Positions 38,331-48,032 of a stretch of 64,000 nt of DNA are shown here, in pieces. The notes under the pieces were generated by a model, which had not been told where the DNA came from, ran no database searches, and saw only the letters and a list, made by a program, of their open reading frames with translations. Source of the stretch: Gammaproteobacteria bacterium (GTDB lineage Bacteria > Pseudomonadota > Gammaproteobacteria > Pseudomonadales > Azotimanducaceae). A program made the position numbers and the translations under genes. The stretch lies in assembly GCA_026707735.1 (NCBI GenBank), contig JAPOWH010000010.1:275315-339314 (forward strand), in the 5' to 3' direction. Positions within the stretch are counted from its first letter, which is position 1. Every line of letters begins with the position of its first letter.

Positions 38331-39371
38331 ATGTCAAAGTCCGTTGCCAACGCGATCAGTAAAGCGCTAGTCTCGGATGATCGTGACGGGTTGCATGAGA
38401 TTATTGAGGAGTTCTCTGATTGGGAGGGCTTGTCTCAGGACGAACTCGGTCGCATACTCATGCAAATCGCCCGGTATGGATATTCGGGGCGAACAGATCG
38501 CTACAAGTCGGTAATTCGCGAGATATTGAGCAAAGATGTCGAACCCAGTGTTTTTGCTCTTGCATTTCTCAACGAGAATACTGCAATCTCCGACCAGCTC
38601 GATCGCGACCCCGCCCTTATCGAGGTGCGGGACGATGAAGGCAACACGTTGTTGCACGCAGCCGCAGAGCGTGGCAATGTGGAACTAGCAATGCTGCTTT
38701 GTCAACGAGGCGCGAGCATTGACGCTATGAATAGCAGTTTTTCCACTCCCATACATCTCGCCATGCATGCGGGCCCGTGGAAACAGAAACCCGCACTGGA
38801 AATCGCACAACTGCTTCGCGAACACAATGCAACGATTGATCTTCACACTTCGGCAGCACTTGGCGACAACGAAGCCATCAATCGCTGGGTCACAGAAAAG
38901 TCGGTTGACGTCAATAGCTATGACGCGGCACATCGCACGGCACTGTTTCATGCAGCTAGAAACGGACACGATATAGCGGTAACAACTCTCTTGGAACTCG
39001 GTGCAAACCCAAACACTCCGTGTGGTGACGGTCAGACTCCGCTATCTACTGCCTGCCTGCACATGCTTTCCCAGGAATGCAGTCAATCAGTAGTTGAAGC
39101 GCTTATCTCGTATGGAGCTCGGGAATCGCTCGAATCGGCGATCATTCTTGAACGTCTGTCGCAGATTGAAGAAGCAATAGCACGAGAGCCGGATCTATTG
39201 GCGGGACAAGACCATGAAAGCCCGCTGGGGTATGCGATACACGTATGGAGGCCGGAAAGTTTGAGACGCCTGCTTGAATTAGGTGCAATGCCGAATTCTG
39301 AGAACTGGGGGCACATCCAGAGGATCGCGAAGAACCAGCCAAGGCTGGTTGAGGAATTACGCGCAATTTAA
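38331..39371 (+). CDS. ankyrin-repeat protein
   Basis: 346 residues with no signal peptide. A helical N-terminal region of about 85 residues is followed by ankyrin repeats, clearest at about 103-135 (G-N-T-L-L-H-A-A-A-E-R-G-N-V) and 200-235 (H-R-T-A-L-F-H-A-A-R-N-G-H, L-L-E-L-G-A-N-P-N), with degenerate repeats between and after. Ankyrin repeats mediate protein binding; no enzymatic domain is visible. It is transcribed with the methyltransferase just upstream. Confidence 0.85.
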   Translation: MSKSVANAISKALVSDDRDGLHEIIEEFSDWEGLSQDELGRILMQIARYGYSGRTDRYKSVIREILSKDVEPSVFALAFLNENTAISDQLDRDPALIEVRDDEGNTLLHAAAERGNVELAMLLCQRGASIDAMNSSFSTPIHLAMHAGPWKQKPALEIAQLLREHNATIDLHTSAALGDNEAINRWVTEKSVDVNSYDAAHRTALFHAARNGHDIAVTTLLELGANPNTPCGDGQTPLSTACLHMLSQECSQSVVEALISYGARESLESAIILERLSQIEEAIAREPDLLAGQDHESPLGYAIHVWRPESLRRLLELGAMPNSENWGHIQRIAKNQPRLVEELRAI

Positions 39372-39438
39372 TTTGGACCCAACTCACTGAGAGTTTGGAG
39401 TCGCTATTGCTCAGACGAGCAACAGATTGTTTCTACGG

Positions 39439-40512
39439 TCACCCGTAGCGTGCTGACTTCTCTGTGTATTGAAATGAGTCGATGCCAATCCGACTACGAA
39501 TGTCTTGACCGAGTTCGTCTTCGTAGTAGTCGATGGGAATACCGGTCGCGTCCGCTACACGCGTGATTCCATTGAATCCGCATGCAACGGACAGTGCATC
39601 CACCATTGCTTGAATTCCTAACTGCGCTGCGGCTTCCCTTCGAAATGTTGCAAGGTCGTCCCATCTTCCCTGGATCGTACTCTCAGTCAATTTCCTGAGT
39701 ATGTCCGCGTGCAGAACTCCTGGATCCTCCTCAGTGCTCATTACCGCGTTCAAGTTCGCATCAAACCCTTCGTCTTGGCTGCTCGCACGGAGCATCAATG
39801 CATGCGAGCTTGTTCAGTAGAAGCACTCATTTAGCGCGGAAACTCGTGCTGCGATGAATTCGCATTGAGATGCGTGCAAATCCAGCGGGACGCCCATCAT
39901 TGAGTAGTGGCTGCGAAAGCAGGTGAAGAACAACGATACTGCCGAAGGAACTGACCCCATGGCACGCAAGATGTTGGGAACCCTCCTGAATCCAAGATCG
40001 GATCTTCTTTGATCACGTTGGCCCAAAGGCAACCAAGCTCCTCCCTCTTCCACGAGGGCTGGTTCAGAGCCGGTTGGAGCGCGTGTGTCGGGTCGTCCAA
40101 CATCGGGCAAGTCCAAGCCAAGGCAAGAGTGCATGGTGTCAATGATTACGCTACTCGCGACAACGCTGATGATCTCTACGTACTCTTGTGACGGATAGCG
40201 TTCGCAGAACTGTTCGAAGACTGTCTTGGTAAATCGTCCTGGGTCGGTACGTAACCGATGTATAAGGTCAACGACTATGGGGGGCAAATGTGAAACTGAA
40301 TCGTGACTCCCTGACAACGCGTTAGGAGACAGCGCATTTTTTCGATTTTGACAGAGGCTACATGACAGCGAAGCCCTGGCTTCATTGACTATGGCAACAC
40401 GATCTTCGCCGGACCAAAACGAACCAGTTTCGGCAATTCGCTGCCACACGGACTCGTGGGCTTGTTTCAATGCTGGACGTATTGGATATTGCGTTGTTTC
40501 GTACATGTTCAA
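39439..40512 (-). CDS. AhpD-like (carboxymuconolactone-decarboxylase-fold) protein with in-frame TGA, candidate selenoprotein
   Basis: One frame of 357 residues interrupted only by TGA at 39816-39814, residue 233. Upstream: F-I-A-A-R-V-S-A-L-N-E-C-F-Y; downstream: T-S-S-H-A-L-M-L-R. If TGA is selenocysteine the motif is C-F-Y-U-T-S-S-H, equivalent to the C-x-x-C-x-x-x-H redox motif of AhpD. The N-terminal half has its own C-S-L-C-Q-N-R motif (about residues 53-59) and Y-V-E-I-I-S-V-V. After the TGA, D-I-L-R-K-L-T-E and A-L-S-V-A-C-G-F-N-G-I continue the same fold, as expected if the protein is read through. AhpD-like selenoproteins are known from marine metagenomes. A hairpin starts four bases after the TGA. 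A sequencing error or true pseudogene is the alternative. Confidence 0.85.
39781..39809 (-). promoter_or_regulatory. candidate bacterial SECIS hairpin
   Basis: On the transcript, four bases (ACAA) after the TGA, GCTCGCA pairs perfectly with TGCGAGC over 7 bp around a 15-base loop that begins U-G; the loop can form a further GCA/TGC mini-stem around UUGA. Bacterial SECIS elements lie immediately 3' of the Sec codon, inside the coding region, with a G near the start of the apical loop. Position, stem length and loop G all agree. Sequence alone cannot prove SelB binding. Confidence 0.65.
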
Positions 40513-40849
40513 TTGTCTGTTTGGACAAAGTGCGATGAGCTAGACTCAAATTACAGTGTACTAGCGCTTCGATCATCCCAGCGGCGACAACTGCAGCATT
40601 CCTATGAGCAACCAGGCATGTGTTTTTGCTACATCTCTACAACAGGGTTCTCATGCGCCGTTTGTTTGTCTTGCTTGTGAATTGCTGTTGTGCAGCTCTT
40701 GGCAGCTTGAAGAAGACTCGTGCACGAGTCGTGGAGCCCGGGTTTGAAGGAATGAACGAAACGTCGCAACATACACGATAGCATGTTGCGACGTTCACTA
40801 TTTGGTCCGAACTTCACCTACCCATAGCAATTCGGATTCAAAGCACTTC
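40513..40849. other. 337-bp intergenic region
   Basis: Lies upstream of the candidate selenoprotein gene and downstream of the TonB-dependent receptor, both leftward. Apart from the hairpin listed separately I see no coding frame of merit. Confidence 0.45.
40760..40795 (-). terminator. 13-bp perfect hairpin, probable terminator of the TonB-dependent receptor gene
   Basis: AACGTCGCAACAT pairs with ATGTTGCGACGTT around a 10-base loop, about 55 bases after the receptor's stop codon. The following sequence on the minus strand is only modestly T-rich (TTCGTTCATTCCTTC), so termination may be partly Rho-dependent or the hairpin may stabilise the 3' end. Confidence 0.55.
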
Positions 40850-43618
40850 CTACCAGGAAAACTCCTTCACGACATCTACAAAGATCACGCGGCGGCGAAA
40901 GTCAACGTGCGCGGAGTCTACGCCTCGATAGCTATCGAAGAAGGGAAAGTCCGCGTCGAAGATATTCTGTATTCCGCCTGTAAATCGCCAATCCGAATCG
41001 GGAAGCACATACGATCCCTGCACGTCCACCGTTGTATAGCCGTCTACATCCTCCTTCGCGACACCGGCATTGACGTTCTTGTAGCTACTCTCGAAGTTAA
41101 TGGTCAGGTTGCCGCTCCAAGGACCGCGTGTCCAATCTAGGAACGCACTACCTTTTAGCTCGACCGGTCCCTGATTAGTGCCTTCCTGCGAAACAGTGTC
41201 AACTCCTGGGGCTGGGACAGTCTCCAAGGCGAGCGTGTACGTGCCGAGAACTCCAGTCGCGAATTGACCGTATTCATTCTCGAATGTATAGCGTGCATCC
41301 ATATCTATTGCCTGGCTGGTCTTAGCGGAAAAATTGTCCCACTGCATTGACACATATGTCAGTACACCGTCAGAATCCCGTCTTACGTTATTGGGAAACT
41401 GTTGCCAGTTCTCAAACGCATAGGTAGGAGGCCATCCGAAGACACCATTCAATGTCCCAAGCAGATCTTCGAATTCCGTACTGATGAAGGAACCAGAAAC
41501 AAACAGACCTGGAATGCTCATGGATGTGTACTCAAAACCTATTGTTGTTGTGGTGGAAGTCTGAGGTTGCAGGTCGGGATTGCCTCCAAGAACCGTCAGC
41601 GGAAACACGGATGCAAACGGCCCACCATTTTCGATTGGGTTGAGTGGATCTAGGAAACGGAAGAACGTGAATTCGCGTGTTGGCGCAAACAATTCCGGCA
41701 ATGTTGCTGCAAGAAAAGCCTGACCCCACGTGGCGCGAAGCTTGATGTTCTCCATCGGAAAGTAGACCACACCAAGTTTGGTCACGAAGTCGTCGTAGGT
41801 GCGGCTGCTTGAAGGCTCCAAAATGCCCTCGAAAGGTCCTTCAATCTCATACTTGTCATAGCGCCCGGCCATGTACAACGTCAGTTCGTGGATTTCCGGC
41901 CTAGAATTGGCGTCGCCAATAATCGGGACAGATACTTCAAAAAACATGGCCGTATTTACTGACTCTGGAACGATCTCGGGCGCGTTCGCTACTCTAAAAG
42001 TAAACGGATTCAACAGAAATGAATCGAAGTCGAGTGTGTCGGTCCGAGTCTCAATTCCTGCAGCCATGTCGATGGAGCCGCCTTCAATCTCATAGATAGA
42101 GCCGGACAAGCTCGCACTGTAGACATTCTGCCGGCCTTCGCGGGCTCCTCTAGTAGCGTATTCCGAAAACTCGTTGAGGGTGGCACGCTGCACGGTGCCG
42201 TCCCCAAATGGATTGATTGCTTCTGCAGGGTCGCTGCTTGCTAGCGCCGCTTGAAATGCGGCGCCCCGATAGTTGAAGGAGCCTGGATAGCCACCGTACG
42301 GATTATCTTTACCAGAGTTGACCGAGAAGACTGCAGTCCATCCCTCAATCGGCGTTTGCCAGGTCAGCGTTGCGGTTAAATTCGTGCGATCAAGATCGGT
42401 TGTCCGTGCAAATCCTTGAAGTTTTCCGTCTGCTATTTCGCGTTCGAACTTATAGGCCATGTAGACCGGTTCGCCAAACGGGTTGTAGTAGTTGCTCGCA
42501 GGAACGGGACCGCTGAATGATGCTCCCACTGCCTCCTGAATGGAATCTTGCCGCGCGAATGTTCCGGAAACGCTAAGTGTCAGATCTTCCCCGATTTCCT
42601 GCATAACGTTCAGATAGCCCGACAAGTGGTCCGAAGCAGGAATCGCTTCGCCTGGGGCGTTCGCCGATAGTCCTTTCTGCAACAGGAGGAAATTTCCAGA
42701 TTGGGTGGCAACCTCCTCATTGGAAACCCATATGACGTCGTCGGGTGTGAAATTCGTGCCGTCGCCGTCCGGCAGGATTCCATATGTTGTGTTTGGTGGT
42801 GCATTTGAGGGCAGTCCGAATCTGAGGATGACACCGGGCTGGCCGAAGGTATTGGGATAAAATCTGCCGCCCTGCTCGCGATAGTCGCCGTCTGTGTCAA
42901 GTCCCGCATCGCGCATGAACACAGGGTCGTCTTCTCGATAAGTTAGTGATGCAGTAGCGTTTCCGGTATCCCACGAGTAGCCGAGGGACTGCTCGATAAT
43001 CCGACGATGTCCGCCTGAACTGCTGTTTTCGTAGCGAATCGAGGATTCGGCTCCTCGAAAGTCCTTCTTCATGATGAAGTTGACCACGCCTCCGACTGCA
43101 TCTGAGCCGTAGACGGAACTCGCGCCGTCGGTCATTACTTCCACGCGCTCAATCGCGCTGAAGGGAAGAGTAGAGATGTCTGTAAAGGTGCCCCTCTCTG
43201 CAGGCGAAGCGGCCAATCGCTTGCCGTTAACTAGAACAAGCGTGGATCCTTCGCCCAGTCCACGGAGATTGATCGTGACCGACCCGATCTGGAATCTGGG
43301 CGAGCGGTTGTCCAGACTACCTCCGTTAGTAATCGTGGAGAAGTTCTGTGGCAAATAGCGTGCAATGTCCTCGATATTCGTCAAGCCTCGAGCATCGATC
43401 TCGGGGCGGGTGATTTCGAAAATTGGAGATGCACCAAATCCGGCAGGCAATCGGCTACCAGTAACGACCATTTCTTCCATTTGCTGGTCGCTATCTTCGT
43501 CTTGGTCTGATTCATCACTGTCTGCTTCCTGTGCGACTGCCGTCATCGGCGCAATGAATAGGAATGTGACGACGGCAAGCCAGCGGCTATTCGTCGTGCT
43601 GCGTTGTATGGTTGTCAT
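40850..43618 (-). CDS. TonB-dependent outer-membrane receptor
   Basis: 922 residues. Signal peptide of about 1-29 (V-V-T-F-L-F-I-A-P-M-T-A-V-A-Q), an acidic linker of about 30-48, then the TonB-box-like stretch E-E-M-V-V-T-G-S-R (about 48-56) and the plug with I-R-R-like N-L-R-G-L-G and V-Y-G-S-D-A-V-G-G-V-V-N-F. The remainder is a 22-strand barrel ending in the typical terminal aromatic (V-K-E-F-S-W). It imports a ligand, usually a siderophore, vitamin or glycan, using TonB energy. The acidic, Gln-rich linker and the plug's SRLP motif are common in gammaproteobacterial receptors of unknown ligand. It stands alone, without a transporter nearby. Confidence 0.93.
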   Translation of the reverse strand: MTTIQRSTTNSRWLAVVTFLFIAPMTAVAQEADSDESDQDEDSDQQMEEMVVTGSRLPAGFGASPIFEITRPEIDARGLTNIEDIARYLPQNFSTITNGGSLDNRSPRFQIGSVTINLRGLGEGSTLVLVNGKRLAASPAERGTFTDISTLPFSAIERVEVMTDGASSVYGSDAVGGVVNFIMKKDFRGAESSIRYENSSSGGHRRIIEQSLGYSWDTGNATASLTYREDDPVFMRDAGLDTDGDYREQGGRFYPNTFGQPGVILRFGLPSNAPPNTTYGILPDGDGTNFTPDDVIWVSNEEVATQSGNFLLLQKGLSANAPGEAIPASDHLSGYLNVMQEIGEDLTLSVSGTFARQDSIQEAVGASFSGPVPASNYYNPFGEPVYMAYKFEREIADGKLQGFARTTDLDRTNLTATLTWQTPIEGWTAVFSVNSGKDNPYGGYPGSFNYRGAAFQAALASSDPAEAINPFGDGTVQRATLNEFSEYATRGAREGRQNVYSASLSGSIYEIEGGSIDMAAGIETRTDTLDFDSFLLNPFTFRVANAPEIVPESVNTAMFFEVSVPIIGDANSRPEIHELTLYMAGRYDKYEIEGPFEGILEPSSSRTYDDFVTKLGVVYFPMENIKLRATWGQAFLAATLPELFAPTREFTFFRFLDPLNPIENGGPFASVFPLTVLGGNPDLQPQTSTTTTIGFEYTSMSIPGLFVSGSFISTEFEDLLGTLNGVFGWPPTYAFENWQQFPNNVRRDSDGVLTYVSMQWDNFSAKTSQAIDMDARYTFENEYGQFATGVLGTYTLALETVPAPGVDTVSQEGTNQGPVELKGSAFLDWTRGPWSGNLTINFESSYKNVNAGVAKEDVDGYTTVDVQGSYVLPDSDWRFTGGIQNIFDADFPFFDSYRGVDSAHVDFRRRVIFVDVVKEFSW

Positions 43619-44004
43619 GAAATTGTGTTCTCATAAGGGTTTACCGATGTGGCGGGCAAGCCATTTGGTGTTCACCCTCCTCAAATGTTGTACGCAATCA
43701 TACGCCATGTAGTTCGTGCGACGAAAAAGGAAGGGAGTTTTGATGCATGCGAACCTTGCTCAATCCGCTTGGAGACGGTTTGTCGAAGGACGGAATCTTT
43801 GGGTCAGACTACTCGCTATTGCAGCTGCGGAAAATCTCACGCGTTGCCGCTCAAGACTTGCGAACAATTCATTGGAGTCGATGACTAATACACTATTGCC
43901 CACGCTTGAAGCCAGCAGTGGAGTGTGATGCATTGAGTTCGACTGACGGCGGTGGGTAATCTATATAGAAGAGTGAAACGCACGGATTTGTGGAGGGATT
44001 GTAG
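43619..44004. other. 386-bp divergent intergenic region
   Basis: Separates the receptor gene (leftward) from the gld-like ABC operon (rightward). It holds the putative ABC-operon promoter listed separately. Small open frames here show no family signal. Confidence 0.5.
43939..43967 (+). promoter_or_regulatory. possible sigma70 promoter of the GldA-like ABC operon
   Basis: TCGACT (43939-43944) and TATATA (43962-43967) with a 17-bp spacer, four of six matches each. The predicted start is about 30 bases before the GTG, which is itself preceded by a strong GGAGGG at 43992. Confidence 0.4.
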
Positions 44005-44913
44005 GTGTTGCTTACAGAAAATCTGACACGACGCTACGGTGACATTGTGGCTGTCGACGACGTCAGTTTCGAGATTTCTTCTGGCGAGATTGTTGGGTTG
44101 CTTGGTCACAATGGTGCTGGCAAGACAACTGTCATGAAATTGCTTACGGGCTATCTTGAACCAAGTTCTGGCAGCGCTTTCGTGGATGGTATCAACGTGC
44201 AGGAATCACCGACTCAAGCGCGAGCGAACGTAGGGTATCTGCCGGAAACTAGACCTTTCTACACAGAACTCTCAGTTATTGACTATTTGTGGTTTACGTC
44301 CACCGTGCGGAACGTGCCGAAGGAGTCGCGTCGCCAGTGCGTGGAATACGCCATTGAGAGCACCGATTTGCAGGACAGAGCAATGGACACGATAGGAACC
44401 CTCTCAAGAGGATTACAGCAGCGTGTTGGCGTTGCGCAGGCGATTCTGCACAGCCCTGGGACACTCATTCTGGACGAGCCGACCACTGGATTGGATCCGT
44501 CGCAAACGCAACATATGCGAGACTTGGTCAAGGAGCTAGCCAAGAATGCAACTGTCGTGCTGTCGACTCACATCATGCAGGAGGTTGAAGCAATCTGCAG
44601 CAGAGTTCTGATCATGCGCGATGGCGTGATCGTCGTCGACGAACTGCTCGAAAACCTCAAGGAAGGAAGCCGATGCTGGCTGACCAGCGATGCAGATATC
44701 GAAGACGTGCGGAATTGCCTCAAAGAGGTGGCAACAGTTGGCCAAATTGATGGTCGTTACTTGATTACCCCACTACAAGCCGAGGAGAAGAGCGACATAC
44801 CTGTCATTGTCAGGAAGCTGGTCGCAGACAACATTGCGGTGGGAAGCATAGAACCAGAGAAACGAGATTTGGAAGCTCTGTTCAGAGCTGTTAGCGCAGG
44901 GGGAGAGCTATGA
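44005..44913 (+). CDS. ABC transporter ATP-binding protein, GldA-like
   Basis: 302 residues from GTG with GGAGGG seven bases upstream. Walker A G-H-N-G-A-G-K-T-T at 34-42, Q-loop region Y-L-P-E-T near 78-82, signature L-S-R-G-L-Q-Q-R at 133-140, Walker B L-I-L-D-E-P at 154-159, and the switch His in V-L-S-T-H-I-M-Q. The roughly 80-residue C-terminal extension is typical of Gld/Nos-type ATPases. It powers the permease encoded by the next gene, which it overlaps by four bases. Gld operons occur widely outside gliding bacteria, where their substrate is unknown. Confidence 0.92.
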   Translation: MLLTENLTRRYGDIVAVDDVSFEISSGEIVGLLGHNGAGKTTVMKLLTGYLEPSSGSAFVDGINVQESPTQARANVGYLPETRPFYTELSVIDYLWFTSTVRNVPKESRRQCVEYAIESTDLQDRAMDTIGTLSRGLQQRVGVAQAILHSPGTLILDEPTTGLDPSQTQHMRDLVKELAKNATVVLSTHIMQEVEAICSRVLIMRDGVIVVDELLENLKEGSRCWLTSDADIEDVRNCLKEVATVGQIDGRYLITPLQAEEKSDIPVIVRKLVADNIAVGSIEPEKRDLEALFRAVSAGGEL

Positions 44914-47900
44914 GAGCGGAGTGCTTAACCGAAATAGCACGAAAGGAGCTGAAACTCTTTTTCGTTTCGCCCATCGGCTACTTGTTCTTGGCTGCCTATC
45001 TCGGAGTGACGCTGTTCGTATTCTTCTGGGGTGAAGCCTTTTTTGCCCGAAACATCGCTGATGTCAGACCGATGTTCGAGTGGCTACCAATCCTTCTGAT
45101 CTTTCTAACAAGCGCGCTAACCATGCGGATATGGAGTGATGAGCGTCGCACTGGAACGATCGAGTTTCTCTCCACCTTGCCTGCCAGTTCGTGGGAGCTC
45201 GTCTTGGGCAAGTTTCTGGCTTGCGTGGCGCTTCTGGGTATCGCGTTAGTCCTTACGCTGCCACTCCCGATTTCAGTTGCATTCTTGGCCAACTTGGATT
45301 GGGGCCCTGTGATTGCCGCATACGCCGCCGCAATGCTTCTTGGGGCGTCGTACATAAGTATTGGACTTTTCGTAAGCGCTCGCAGCGAGAATCAAATTGT
45401 TGCACTAATCGTCTCCGTGTTCTTTTGTGCGGTCTTCTACATGTTCGGCAGTGAGTTCATCACGGGCCTTGTCAGCAACGATGTGGCGGAAGTCTTGAGA
45501 AAGGTTGGTTCGGGTTCGAGATTCGAATCGATAGCGCGCGGGATTCTCGATTTCTCAGATTTGTACTTCTATCTATCCGTAACAATTGCTTTTCTCGTTC
45601 TCAATGTATTGGTGCTGCAGTCATTGGGTTGGGCGGAAGATGCGGAATCCACGGGCCATCGCAATGCAGCAATTGTGACTACGCTTTTGGTAGCGAATCT
45701 CCTTGTAGCAAATTTCTGGGTCGGCAGCATCAATTTGCTTCGGGTTGATGTGACGCGAGGTCAACAATACACAATTGCGCCCGTCACAGTACAGGTTCTG
45801 GACCAACTACGTGAACCTCTGCTCATCCGCGGTTACTTCAGCTCCAAGACGCATCAACTCTTAGCACCTCTTGTTCCCCAATTGCGCGACTTGGTCAGGG
45901 AATACAACATAGTGGGTGGCAATCGTGTACAAATCGAATTTGTCGACCCGGCGACGGACGCTGAGCTGGAGGATGAAGCAAATTCCAAGTATGGGATTCA
46001 GCCCTCGACGTTCCAAGTATCTGACCGGCATCAGACGAGTTTGGTGAGCTCCTACTTTGATCTGCTCATCCGCTATGGCGACGAGTATGAGGTGCTCGGA
46101 TTCAGAGATCTGATTGAAGTAAAAGCTACATCCGAAGCTGACCTATCTGTGCGGCTTAGAAACCCCGAATACGACATAACTCGTGCAATCAAGAAGGTGT
46201 TGGCTGGATTTCAGGGAGGAGGATCGCTCTTCGACTTTGTAGGTTCGGAAGTCGTGTTTACCGGTTACATCTCCGGTCCGGAGCGCTTGCACGAACAGCT
46301 CGAGGAATTACGAATCCCACTAACGACGGCCTTGGACGAACTAAAGGAATCTTCGAGTGGGAAATTCAGTTGGACAATTGTCGATCCGGAAGCAGACGGA
46401 GGAGCTGTTGCAGAAGAAATTGCCGAGAACTTCGGGTTTCAACCTATGGCAGCGAGCATTTTTGACACCAATACTTTCTATTTCTATCTGACGTTGTCCG
46501 ATGGCCAAACAGTCGTGAGCATGGGAATTCCCGATTCGCGAGACAAAGACGGATTTTCACGAACGCTGGAGGAAGGGTTGAAGCGATTCGCCACTGGGTT
46601 GCTAACTTCTGTTGCGTTCTATGCACCCACCCAGCCTCCACCTCAATACATGGGTCAGCCTCCAATGGGTAGCGAGTTCACCGAACTTCGCGGCTACTTG
46701 ATAGGAGACTACGACTTGGAAAGCACAACGCTCCGTACACCCTTGCCCAACTACGTAGACGTATTGCTGGTTGTGGCGCCTTCGTCATTGAACGACGAGC
46801 AAGTCTTTGAAGTCGATCAATTCCTAATGCGTGGAGGCACCGTCATTGTCGCCGCAGGAGGCTTTGAAACCATGGTCCAATCGCAGACACTCAACTCCAC
46901 ACCAAACTTTACGGGCCTCGAGAATTGGCTGTCCCACAACGGAGTATCCATCGAACAATCCATGGTGCTCGACCCAAGGAACTCGGCCTTTCCAGTTCCC
47001 GTCATTCGCGAGGTTAGCGGCTTTACGTTTCAGGAGCTGCGAATGATTGACTACCCATTTTTCGTAGAGGTTCGCGATGAAGGATTTGTAGCTACCAATA
47101 CAGCTGCCAAGGACCTAGACCAATTGACCTATGCTTGGGGATCGCCTGTCTCCATAAACGCAGAGACCAATTTAGAGCGAGAAGTAATGGAGTTGATGCG
47201 CAGTTCAGATAAGAGTTGGACCGATTCGTCTCCGGAGGTGATGCCAAGATTCACGGACGGATCAATTTCGCCTTACAGTCCTGTTGGAGGATTGGTAGGT
47301 TCGCAACTGCTGGCGGTTTCCTTAAAAGGATCATTCTCAAGTTACTTCGACGAATCGCCAGCACTCGTTGCAGCTCGCGAGCGGGCACGGGAACTTGCAG
47401 AAATGGAGAGTATTGATCTGGTCGAGGACGAAGGAGAGGACTCTAGTGGTGCTGCGGGCGAGACGACTGCTGACGATCCTTCAGACGAAATTGAAATTGA
47501 CGAGCTAACTGTAGTTGAGGAATCTGGGGATTCTCTCGATCCAGCAGCAGAACAAACAACCGATGAGGACTCTCTGGTTACGGTCCCCGATGGCGAGGAA
47601 AGTCACGACGAAGATGTCAGTCAAGAGGAATCCAACGAAGCCGAGGATGAGGACACGCTGGGCATTGTTGGAACGGTAATCGATCACTCTCCCGAGTCAG
47701 CGCGATTGATAGTGATTGGGTCATCGGAATTCGTTTCAGACTATTCTGTTCGCATGATTAGCTCCGCTAGGCAAATGTTGTACGTGAACGGCTATCAATT
47801 CCTTGCGAACCTGATTGATACCGCCATGGAAGACGCTTCATTGATGTCCATTCGCAGTCGTGGCCATTTCAATCGCACACTTCCTTCGCTTGAGCCCGCT

Positions 47901-48032
47901 CAAACGGGACTATTCGAATATGGAAACTACTTTGCCGCCATTGTTGGACTGTGCATTGTCTTTGGAATTAACGCTTTCCTTCGTGTGAGGCGTCGAACTG
48001 AGCAAGCAAGTTGGTTTGGAGTAGCGAAATGA
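44910..48032 (+). CDS. GldF-GldG fusion: ABC-2 permease joined to a GldG-type periplasmic domain
   Basis: 1040 residues. Residues of about 1-240 carry six hydrophobic segments of a GldF-type ABC-2 permease (L-F-F-V-S-P-I-G-Y-L-F, W-S-D-E-R-R-T-G-T-I-E near 72-82). A further membrane segment near 250-272 leads into a GldG/DUF7088-like periplasmic domain (D-V-T-R-G-Q-Q-Y-T-I, then Y-F-S-S-K). Around residues 835-925 there is a long acidic stretch rich in D, E, S and T. A last membrane helix sits near 1010-1030. GldF and GldG are usually separate; here they are one chain. It pairs with the ATPase upstream and the DUF4340 protein downstream. Confidence 0.82.
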   Translation: MRAECLTEIARKELKLFFVSPIGYLFLAAYLGVTLFVFFWGEAFFARNIADVRPMFEWLPILLIFLTSALTMRIWSDERRTGTIEFLSTLPASSWELVLGKFLACVALLGIALVLTLPLPISVAFLANLDWGPVIAAYAAAMLLGASYISIGLFVSARSENQIVALIVSVFFCAVFYMFGSEFITGLVSNDVAEVLRKVGSGSRFESIARGILDFSDLYFYLSVTIAFLVLNVLVLQSLGWAEDAESTGHRNAAIVTTLLVANLLVANFWVGSINLLRVDVTRGQQYTIAPVTVQVLDQLREPLLIRGYFSSKTHQLLAPLVPQLRDLVREYNIVGGNRVQIEFVDPATDAELEDEANSKYGIQPSTFQVSDRHQTSLVSSYFDLLIRYGDEYEVLGFRDLIEVKATSEADLSVRLRNPEYDITRAIKKVLAGFQGGGSLFDFVGSEVVFTGYISGPERLHEQLEELRIPLTTALDELKESSSGKFSWTIVDPEADGGAVAEEIAENFGFQPMAASIFDTNTFYFYLTLSDGQTVVSMGIPDSRDKDGFSRTLEEGLKRFATGLLTSVAFYAPTQPPPQYMGQPPMGSEFTELRGYLIGDYDLESTTLRTPLPNYVDVLLVVAPSSLNDEQVFEVDQFLMRGGTVIVAAGGFETMVQSQTLNSTPNFTGLENWLSHNGVSIEQSMVLDPRNSAFPVPVIREVSGFTFQELRMIDYPFFVEVRDEGFVATNTAAKDLDQLTYAWGSPVSINAETNLEREVMELMRSSDKSWTDSSPEVMPRFTDGSISPYSPVGGLVGSQLLAVSLKGSFSSYFDESPALVAARERARELAEMESIDLVEDEGEDSSGAAGETTADDPSDEIEIDELTVVEESGDSLDPAAEQTTDEDSLVTVPDGEESHDEDVSQEESNEAEDEDTLGIVGTVIDHSPESARLIVIGSSEFVSDYSVRMISSARQMLYVNGYQFLANLIDTAMEDASLMSIRSRGHFNRTLPSLEPAQTGLFEYGNYFAAIVGLCIVFGINAFLRVRRRTEQASWFGVAK

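Noticed and set aside
39798..39816. Interpretation of the AhpD-like gene as a frameshifted or nonsense-inactivated pseudogene
   Set aside because: The two halves are in the same frame, the only interruption is a TGA at a catalytic cysteine position, and a hairpin follows at the expected place. Sequencing error remains a possible alternative.
43649..43888. 80-codon plus-strand frame between the TonB-dependent receptor and the ABC operon
   Set aside because: It spans the expected promoter region, has no ribosome-binding site and no recognisable sequence.
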